28,357 bases of DNA, taken from positions 1-28,357 of the forward strand of contig JBLRWQ010000037.1 in the NCBI GenBank assembly GCA_047921175.1, given 5' to 3'. The notes under the pieces were generated by a model that was given only the letters and a program-made list of their open reading frames with translations, had not been told where the DNA came from and made no database searches. Each line of letters begins with the position of its first letter. Position 1 is the stretch's first letter. This document shows positions 21,916 through 28,357 of the stretch, in pieces. This DNA comes from T1Sed10-7 sp047921175. Its GTDB lineage: Bacteria > Actinomycetota > Nitriliruptoria > Nitriliruptorales > Nitriliruptoraceae. A program made the translations under genes and the position numbers.

Positions 21916-23290
21916 CGGCTCACCCCGGTCCCGCGGCGGGTCGGTCTCGGGGGTGCCGAAGGCGTGCACCTGCCACAGCAGCGGCGCTGCAGCTTCGTGG
22001 AGTGGCCGGAAGGCCAGATCCGCCCCGGCGCGCTCGAGCGCCCGGGCGATCGCGTCGTCATCGGCAGCCACGGCGATGCGGCAGCCGAACCCGGACCGAC
22101 GGAGCGAGTCGATCACGTGCAGGTTCGGCTCGAGCGTCCGCAGGGTGCTGATGCCCCACCGGGTCTCCTCCAGGGGGAGCTGCGCCGCAAGATCCGGATC
22201 CTCGGCGTCGCCGTAGATCACCGGAGCTCCCCAGCCGGATGCCCGCACGTTGCGGGGGTTGGAGTCGACCCCGAGCACGGCATCGCCGCCGTCGACCAGC
22301 TCCTGGAGGACGGTCGAGCCGAACCGGCCGAGGCCGATCACGACGTACTCGGGACGGACGAGCTCCTCGCGCAGGTCGATCCCGGCGGTCGGCTGTGCGC
22401 GCTCGAAGATGCGCAGTGCCGGTTCGATCCGCTCGAAGATCGCGTCCGAGGTGGTGATCAGGTAGGTCGAGGCGCCGATCGTGACCAGCCCCACCGCGGT
22501 CACGAGGCGGATGACGTCGTTGCCGATCTGGCCCTGGGACACCCCGAGTGCGACCAGGATGAGGGAGAACTCGCGGAGCTGCGCGACCGTGAGCCCCGCC
22601 TTGAACCCGACGCGCTTCCGGTAGCCCATCACCCCCATGATGATGAGCGCGATGATCGGGTTGCCGATGAGCACGAACAGGCTGAAGGCCACGGCCGTAC
22701 CGAGCTGGTCCAGGGCGCTCGAGAGCTCGAACAGGGTCCCGAGCTCGACGAAGAAGACCACGAGCAGGAGGTCACGAAGCGTCGACAGGCGCCCGCTCAC
22801 GGCCTCGCGGTGGGGCGTGGAGGCCAGCGACATGCCGGCGAGGAACGCCCCGACCTCGGCGCTGAACCCGAGCAGGATGGAGATGGCCGCCAGGACGACG
22901 GCCCAGGCCACCGCGCCGAGCACGAGCAGCTCCGACGAGCGGGCGAGCAGGTCCGTGAAGGGGATGGCGACGTAGCGGCCGAAGCGCACGACGACGATGT
23001 CCTGCACGATCAGGAACCCTGAGGGCGATGCGGCCGTGGAGCTCCTCGAGTTCGTTCCTGTCCGTCAGCAGCTTCACGATGATGATGGTCGAGGAGAAGG
23101 TGAGTGCCACCGCGAGGTACCGCGCCGGGCCCGAGCTTGCCGACCAGACGGACGTCGAGCTTCAACCCGACCACGAACAGCAGCAGCGCGATGCCGATCT
23201 TGGCCAGGATCTCGATGTCCTCGGCGTCCTGGACGATCCCGGGCACGTCCGGTCCGACCGCGATGCCGGCGGCTGAGCGGCTGGGCCCGG
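21901..23290 (-). pseudogene. decayed CPA2 cation:proton antiporter with TrkA-N domain
   Basis: Pieces of a KefB-type antiporter lie in three successive frames. 23290-23130 gives GIAVGPDVPGIVQDAEDIEI to VGLKLDVRLVGKLG without an initiator and without the first membrane span. The next piece (about 23127-23021) reads ARYLAVALTFSSTIIIVKLL through LHGRIAL, after loss of about 32 residues relative to the paralogues. An extra base near 23020 shifts the frame to GFLIVQDIVVV, which is joined to RFGRYVAIPFTDLL with about 42 residues missing. The rest (368 residues from 23007) is intact, including SEFSLILVA-like REFSLILVALG and the TrkA-N GLGRFGSTV. It is the last of three tandem paralogues and probably non-functional. 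Confidence 0.8.
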
Positions 23291-23323
23291 TTCGTGTTGA
23301 CGCACGGGCCGCTGCGGTAGCGG

Positions 23324-24970
23324 TCACTCGAGGGTGCGAGTGCTCGTTCTCGTGGTTCGATCGTGCGCGTGGATCAGGTCGACCAGCGGCGCGGCCGCTT
23401 GCTCGAGTGGACGCACGACCAGGTCGACCCCCAGGCGGCGCAGGAGCCGCTGCTCGTCGGGGTGGTCCACGGCGACGGCGAGCCGACCGCGGAAGCCGGC
23501 TCGGCGGAGCGCGTTCAGCAGGTCCCGGTGCAGTTCGGGGTTGCGTGGGGTGGCGACGATCCAGCGGGTGCGTCGCAGCGGCAGCTGCGACGGCAGCTCC
23601 GGGTCGGTGAGGTCTCCGAAGATCACCGGCGCGTCCGGGTCGGTGAGACGCGCGGTCCGCGGGTCGTGGTCCACCCCCAGCACGGCCACCCCCCGGTCGG
23701 TCAGCGCGTCGAACACCGTCTGTCCGAGCCGTCCGAGCCCGATCACCACGACCTCCGGCCGGAACCGCGCCTGCTGCTCCACCTCACGGCGGGTCCGGGA
23801 GCGCTGGAGGCGCACCAGCGGTTCGCTGAGCCGCGGGACGAGCTGCTCGGCACGTGCGCTGACCAGGGTCGAGATCGTGATCGTCACCAGCGCCACCGCG
23901 GCCATGACCCCCGCGATACGGCCGTCGATCTGCCCGAGCGCAACCCCGAGGGAGGCGAGGATGAGCGAGAACTCGCTGATCTGCCCCATGGTGAGGCCGG
24001 AGGTGGTCGCGACCCGGGCCTGGAAGCCGAGCAGGGTCGCGATCACCGCGATCAGTACCGGCTTGCCGACCAGCACGAACACCGTGAGCGCGGCCACGAG
24101 CCCCAGGTCCTCCAGGCCGTCGAAGCGCAGCTGGGTGCCCAGGTCGATGAAGAAGAACACCAGGAGGAAGTCCCGTAGGGTCGACAGCCGCCCGCTGATC
24201 GCCTCGCGGTAGGCCGACGAGGCCAGCGCGACCCCAGCCAGGAAGGCACCGACCTCCTCGCTGAACCCGAGCACGTGCGCCACCGCTGCCATCGCCACCG
24301 CCCAGGTCACCGCGGCAAGCACCAGCAGCTCTCCCTGCCGAGCCAGCACGTGGACCACCGGCGGCAGCAGGTAGCGGGCCGCGACGGCGATGCCCGCGAA
24401 GAGCCCGAACCCCTTGAGGGCGATCAGCCCGAACTGCTCCACCACGCTGGCGGTGCTCTCCGGGTCGATCGCCGCGAGCACGACCATGAGCGCGACGACC
24501 ACGATGTCCTGGACGATGAGGATGCCGAGCGACAGCCGGCCGTGGAGCTCCTCGACCTGCCCACGGTCGCTGAGCAGCTTGATCACCACGACCGTGCTCG
24601 AGAACGACATCCCGGCAGCGAGGTAGAGGGCGGGGATGGTGGCGACGCCGAACAACGATGCGATGGCGAAAGCCAGCGCCGCGGTCGTCAGGACCTGGAT
24701 CGTGCCGGTCAGCAGCACGATGCCGCCGAGCTTGCGCACGAGCCGCGGGTCGAGCTTCAGCCCGACGACGAACAGCAGCAGCGAGATGCCGATCTCCCCG
24801 AGCAGTGCGATCTCCGGTGTGGCGCCGACCAGCCCGAGGACCTGCGGGCCGACCACCACGCCGGCGACCAGCAGCCCGACGAGCAGCGGGAGCCGCAGCC
24901 CGATGGCGACCACGCCCAGCCCGACGCAGACGGCCAGCACCAGACCGATCTGGCCCAGCAGGTCGGTCAT
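23324..24970 (-). CDS. CPA2 cation:proton antiporter with C-terminal TrkA-N domain (KefB-like)
   Basis: The 548-residue inner-membrane protein has about 12 membrane spans (residues 1-390). Characteristic blocks are LLLFVVGLKLDPRLVRKLGG, FSSTVVVIKLLSDRGQVEEL, GILIVQDIVVVALM, FSEEVGAFLAGVALA and GQISEFSLILASLG. A TrkA-N (Rossmann) domain with GLGRLGQTV and GVDHDPR forms the last 130 residues and binds NAD(H) or a related nucleotide as a regulatory switch. It exchanges K+ or Na+ for H+. The ATG at 24970 overlaps the stop of the upstream paralogue as ATGA, so the two are translationally coupled and may form a heteromer. Confidence 0.9.
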   Translation of the reverse strand: MTDLLGQIGLVLAVCVGLGVVAIGLRLPLLVGLLVAGVVVGPQVLGLVGATPEIALLGEIGISLLLFVVGLKLDPRLVRKLGGIVLLTGTIQVLTTAALAFAIASLFGVATIPALYLAAGMSFSSTVVVIKLLSDRGQVEELHGRLSLGILIVQDIVVVALMVVLAAIDPESTASVVEQFGLIALKGFGLFAGIAVAARYLLPPVVHVLARQGELLVLAAVTWAVAMAAVAHVLGFSEEVGAFLAGVALASSAYREAISGRLSTLRDFLLVFFFIDLGTQLRFDGLEDLGLVAALTVFVLVGKPVLIAVIATLLGFQARVATTSGLTMGQISEFSLILASLGVALGQIDGRIAGVMAAVALVTITISTLVSARAEQLVPRLSEPLVRLQRSRTRREVEQQARFRPEVVVIGLGRLGQTVFDALTDRGVAVLGVDHDPRTARLTDPDAPVIFGDLTDPELPSQLPLRRTRWIVATPRNPELHRDLLNALRRAGFRGRLAVAVDHPDEQRLLRRLGVDLVVRPLEQAAAPLVDLIHAHDRTTRTSTRTLE

Positions 24971-26607
24971 GCCGTCCCCCCCTCGTCGAGGACGGCATCG
25001 AGCAACGGGCCGGCGGCGAGCTGGAGTGGGCGGAGGGTGACGTCCGCGCCAGCCTCCTGCAGGCGCGCGCAGTCGTCGGGGTGGTCCGCGGCGACGGCGA
25101 TGCCGCGCGCGTAGCCGTGCTCGCGCAGGGCACGGATCAGGTGGAGGTCGGCCGGTAGGTCCCGAACCGTGATGATGACCCAGCGGGTCTCGTGCAGGGG
25201 CAGCTGCGCGGGCAGGTCGGGGTCGTCGGCGTCGCCGTAGATGACGGGCAGCTGCCAACGGGTCCGCTTGATGCCGCGGGGGTCGAAGTCGACCCCGAGC
25301 GCGCGGTCGCCGCGGGCGAGCAGGTCGTCGAGCACCGCGGTCCCGAGGCGACCCACGCCGATGATCACGTACTCGGGCCGGTCCTCGGCGATCCGTGGCT
25401 CGCTGAGCTGGGTCGGGCGCCCTCGCTCGAACACCCGGAGCACCCGGTCGAGCCGGCGATGGAGCCGGTCGGCGTTGTGGATCAGCTCCGTGGAGGCGGC
25501 GATGGTGACCGCGCCGATCACGGTGACGACCCCGAGCAGGTCCGGGCCGACATGGCCCTGCGCGACACCGAGCGCGACCAGGATGAGCGAGAACTCGCTG
25601 ATCTGTGCCAGGTGCAGCCCGGTCTTGAACGCGACGCGTCGGCGGTAGCCGAGCGAGCCCATGACCGTCATGACGATGATCGGGTTGCCGACGAGGACGA
25701 ACAGCGACAGCACCAGGATCGCCGGCCACTGCTCGGCGACGGTCGTCGGGTCGACCCGTGTCCCGAGCTGGACGAAGAAGAACACGAGCACGAAGTCGCG
25801 CAGGGTCGCCAGGCGGCTGGCGACCGCGTCGCGGTAGCGGGTCGAGGCCAGGGCGACCCCGGCCAGGAACGCCCCGATCTCGGCGCTGAACCCGAGCTGC
25901 ACCGACAGCGCGGCCAGCAGCACCGACCAGGTCACCACCGCGAGCACGAGGAGCTCACCCTGGCGCTCGAAGACCCCCGTCAGTCGGGGGGCGACCAGAC
26001 GGCCCATCACCAGCACGAGCGTCACCAGGAGCGCGGCGCGAAGCAGCACACCGCCGATGCGATCGAGCAGCCCAGGTGCCTGCAGCGACCCGATGTCGCC
26101 GACCGCGGTGATCGCGAGCATCACCACGATCACGACCAGGTCCTGGACGACCAGGATCCCGAGCGAGATCTGGCCGTGCAGGGAGTGCAGCTGCCGCTTG
26201 TCGGTCAGCAGTTTGACCACGATGACGGTGGAGGAGAAGGTCAGCGCGATCGAGAGGTACAGGGCGTTGACCGCGGAGAAGCCGAGCAGCACCGCGAGCG
26301 CGTAGCCAAGCACCGCGGTGAAGCCGATCTGTCCGAGACCCGCGGAGAACGCCACCGTCCCGAGCCGGCGCAGGATCCGGACGTCGAGCTTGAGGCCGAC
26401 CACGAACAGCAGCAGCGAGGTCCCGACCGTGGCCAGCAGGTCGATCTCCGAGCTGGCTCCGACGATGCCGAGGACCGACGGCCCGACCGCGACACCAGCG
26501 GCGATCAACCCGACGACGATCGGCTGCCGGAGCAGGGTGGCGATGCCCGCCGCAGCCACACAGACCGCGAGCACGAACGCGATCTGCTCGAACACCCCGA
26601 TGTCCAC
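24967..26607 (-). CDS. CPA2 cation:proton antiporter with C-terminal TrkA-N domain (KefB-like)
   Basis: The 546-residue protein has the same plan as its neighbour: about 12 spans with LLLFVVGLKLDVRILRRLG, LTFSSTVIVVKLLTDKRQLHSL, GILVVQDLVVIVVM, FSAEIGAFLAGVALA and AQISEFSLILVALG, then a TrkA-N domain with GVGRLGTAV, GVDFDPRG and IYGDADDPDL. It is closer to the decayed copy at 21901-23290 than to the middle copy (IYGDAEDPDL, STLRDLLLV and VMGYRKRV also occur there). It starts 46 bases after the CPA1 antiporter gene ends, on the same strand, and its end overlaps the next antiporter gene as ATGA. The likely role is Na+ or K+ extrusion against the proton gradient. Confidence 0.9.
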   Translation of the reverse strand: MDIGVFEQIAFVLAVCVAAAGIATLLRQPIVVGLIAAGVAVGPSVLGIVGASSEIDLLATVGTSLLLFVVGLKLDVRILRRLGTVAFSAGLGQIGFTAVLGYALAVLLGFSAVNALYLSIALTFSSTVIVVKLLTDKRQLHSLHGQISLGILVVQDLVVIVVMLAITAVGDIGSLQAPGLLDRIGGVLLRAALLVTLVLVMGRLVAPRLTGVFERQGELLVLAVVTWSVLLAALSVQLGFSAEIGAFLAGVALASTRYRDAVASRLATLRDFVLVFFFVQLGTRVDPTTVAEQWPAILVLSLFVLVGNPIIVMTVMGSLGYRRRVAFKTGLHLAQISEFSLILVALGVAQGHVGPDLLGVVTVIGAVTIAASTELIHNADRLHRRLDRVLRVFERGRPTQLSEPRIAEDRPEYVIIGVGRLGTAVLDDLLARGDRALGVDFDPRGIKRTRWQLPVIYGDADDPDLPAQLPLHETRWVIITVRDLPADLHLIRALREHGYARGIAVAADHPDDCARLQEAGADVTLRPLQLAAGPLLDAVLDEGGTA

Positions 26608-26653
26608 CCGTCGCCTCCCGTGCCACCGGCCACGCTAGCGGTCGACCACCTCG

Positions 26654-27949
26654 CTACCCGCTGCGGGGTGGTCGGTCCGCGGCGTCGACCCGCAGGTCGC
26701 GATGGCGTTCGAGCCAGCGCATGGCTGGGCGGGCACTCAGCCCGTGGATCAGCAGGGAGGTCACGATGATCACCCCGGTGAGCGCCCACAGGCCGCGGGC
26801 ATCCGCGACCTCCATCCGGTTCAGGCCGTAGGCGAGGTAGTAGATCGATCCGAGCCCACGGATCCCGAAGAACGCGGTCATCGCGCGCTCGGCGGGGAGC
26901 GCTCGGTCGTAGCCGATCAGGCCGATCCAACCGGTTAGGGGGCGGACCAGCAGGACCAGGACGAGGGCCAGCACGACCATGTCCACGGTCACGGCCGCCG
27001 CCAGGGTCTCGGTGAACGCCGCGCCGAGCAGCAGCACCACCAGGCTCATGGCCAGCAGCTCGAGCTGCTCGGCCCCCTCGTGGAGGCGGTCGTGGACGTG
27101 GTTGGCGCGCTCGGTGTCACGCACCACGTAGGCGGTCACGAAGACCGCGATGAAGCCGTAGGCGCCGAGGACCTCGGTGATGCCGAAGGACACCAGCGTG
27201 TAGGCCAGTGCCAGCACCGCCGGGGGCAGTCCCTTGCCGTCGCCGACCATGCCGGCGACGCCGCGACCGCCGACGAGCTTGATCGTCAGCCAGCCGAACA
27301 GTTTGCCGATCACGTAGCCGAACAGGATCCCGCCGCCGATCTTGTACGCGACGTCGACCAGCAGCCAGTCCCAGAGCCACTCGCTCGCGTCCAGCCCGAC
27401 GACACCCATCAGGATGGCCAGGTTGGTGAAGGGGAAGGCCAGCCCGTCGTTCAGCGACGATTCGGACGTCAGCCCGAAGCGGACCTCGTCGGGCTCGTCC
27501 GCATCGGGGTCACCGGTGCAGGGTGGGCCGGTCTGGACGTCGACCGCCAGCACCGGATCGGTCGGCGCCAGCGCCGCTGCCAGCAGCATCGCGGCGGCCG
27601 GAGCGAGCCCGATGACCCACCAGCCGAGCCAGAACGTGGCGAGGATCGACAGCGGCATGGTGATGGCCAGCAGCCGCCAGCTCGACTGCCAGCCGCGCCA
27701 GGTGATCCGCCGGTCGATCGACAGCCCAAGACCGGTGAGTGCCACGATGACCGCGAACTCCGACAGGTGCTCGGCGGCGAAGCCCCGGAGGACCGGGTCG
27801 AAGCTGCCGTCGGGGAACACCAGCGGCAGCAGCGCCCCGACGGTGAGGACGACCAACGGATAGGAGATGAGTCGGTCGCGCAGGAAGAGGGGCAGCGCGA
27901 CGGCGCCGGCAGCCAGGAGCCCGACGATGGCCATGCCGGCGTGGTACAA
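26654..27949 (-). CDS. CPA1-type Na+/H+ antiporter (NhaP/NHE-like)
   Basis: The 431-residue membrane protein has 11-12 spans. Motifs are LAPTDPVLAVDVQTGPP (about 128-143, with the ion-binding Asp131) and SESSLNDGLAFPF (162-174, with the Asn-Asp pair 167-168), as in bacterial NhaP. A short acidic loop DPDADEPDEV (147-156) lies between them, and FFGIRGLGSIYYL comes near the end. I chose the TTG at 27949: AAGGGG lies six bases upstream, and the resulting YHAGMAIVGL matches how related proteins begin; an ATG at 27934 and a GTG at 27973 have no ribosome-binding site. It is the first gene after the hppA terminator and likely heads the antiporter operon. Confidence 0.88.
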   Translation of the reverse strand: MYHAGMAIVGLLAAGAVALPLFLRDRLISYPLVVLTVGALLPLVFPDGSFDPVLRGFAAEHLSEFAVIVALTGLGLSIDRRITWRGWQSSWRLLAITMPLSILATFWLGWWVIGLAPAAAMLLAAALAPTDPVLAVDVQTGPPCTGDPDADEPDEVRFGLTSESSLNDGLAFPFTNLAILMGVVGLDASEWLWDWLLVDVAYKIGGGILFGYVIGKLFGWLTIKLVGGRGVAGMVGDGKGLPPAVLALAYTLVSFGITEVLGAYGFIAVFVTAYVVRDTERANHVHDRLHEGAEQLELLAMSLVVLLLGAAFTETLAAAVTVDMVVLALVLVLLVRPLTGWIGLIGYDRALPAERAMTAFFGIRGLGSIYYLAYGLNRMEVADARGLWALTGVIIVTSLLIHGLSARPAMRWLERHRDLRVDAADRPPRSG

Positions 27950-27994
27950 GCGGATCCCCTTCCGGCAGGCCACGCGGATCGTGTCCGGTGCGGA

Positions 27995-28000
27995 CGATAT
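27995..28000 (-). promoter_or_regulatory. candidate -10 box of the antiporter operon
   Basis: Minus-strand TATCGT, the same hexamer as before the arsR-like gene, would start transcription about 40 bases before the TTG at 27949. It lies in GATATC, the only AT-rich spot nearby. No -35 box is recognisable. Confidence 0.3.
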
Positions 28001-28104
28001 CGCCCGGACGGTGCCGCGCTCCCGGTGCCGCCGGCTGCGGCTGGGGTCCGCGGGTCACCGGGCGCACCACGCTGCCCGGTGCTGCCGGCCACGAGCCCGG
28101 GCAC

Positions 28105-28138
28105 ACGGCGGCCCACCCGCGCGGGGGTGGGCCGCCGT
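28105..28138 (-). terminator. terminator hairpin after hppA
   Basis: ACGGCGGCCCACCC (28105-28118) and its exact complement (28125-28138) form a 14-bp stem with a 6-base loop, 21 bases after the hppA stop codon. No U-tract follows. It separates hppA from the antiporter operon. Confidence 0.75.
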
Positions 28139-28159
28139 CGGACGGGGCTCGGCTGCGGC

Positions 28160-28357
<198 letters not shown>

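Overview
The window is about 28 kb of very GC-rich DNA with strongly GC-biased third codon positions, many GTG starts, -10 boxes of the TANNNT type and several apparently leaderless or near-leaderless genes. This, the F420-dependent oxidoreductase and the gene order HAD phosphatase / ssd / tad genes / MrfA-type helicase (the order known from Mycobacterium Rv3661 to Rv3649) point to an actinobacterium. The block of H+-coupled antiporters beside a membrane H+-pyrophosphatase would suit a salt- or alkali-adapted lineage such as Nitriliruptoria; that placement is inference.

Layout. 1-417 (-): broken start of a penicillin acylase gene. 503-3881 (+): F420-dependent oxidoreductase, then a TetR regulator with a two-gene ABC exporter. 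3948-5804 (+): long-chain acyl-CoA ligase with its own promoter. 5811-7199 (-): lipoprotein alpha/beta hydrolase and a cold-shock protein. 7424-8233 (+): membrane-anchored alpha/beta hydrolase. 8267-10811 (-): ArsR-type regulator followed by dGTPase. 10955-11794: regulatory and small-ORF region with stacked dyads and a long hairpin. 11795-12145 (+): SnoaL/NTF2-like protein. 12254-13195 (-): HAD-IB phosphatase. 13361-17991 (+): Tad-type pilus/secretion operon (Ssd/CpaE-like, TadA, a fused TadB-TadC, a Flp/DUF4244 pilin, TadE and a third TadE-like protein). 18006-20450 (-): MrfA/Hrq1-type DNA helicase. 20597-21067 (-): collapsed sialidase-like beta-propeller pseudogene. 21268-21915 (+): methyltransferase. 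21901-27949 (-): a decayed CPA2 antiporter, two intact tandem CPA2 antiporters with TrkA-N domains and a CPA1 antiporter. 28160-28357 (-): C-terminus of the H+-pyrophosphatase HppA, cut by the window edge.

How the parts fit. The Tad block encodes ATPase, platform, pilin and pseudopilins; the prepilin peptidase is not in the window. HppA pumps protons (or Na+) and the four antiporter genes next to it would spend that gradient on Na+/K+ export. The TetR gene has a palindromic operator inside its own promoter, suggesting autoregulated control of the drug or lipid exporter.

Most unusual: hexapeptide (18-bp) repeats in the presequences of two adjacent pilin genes, the TadB-TadC fusion, three different dyads stacked in 50 bp before a tiny basic ORF, and three genes broken by internal deletions rather than simple stops, which could be real decay or assembly error.
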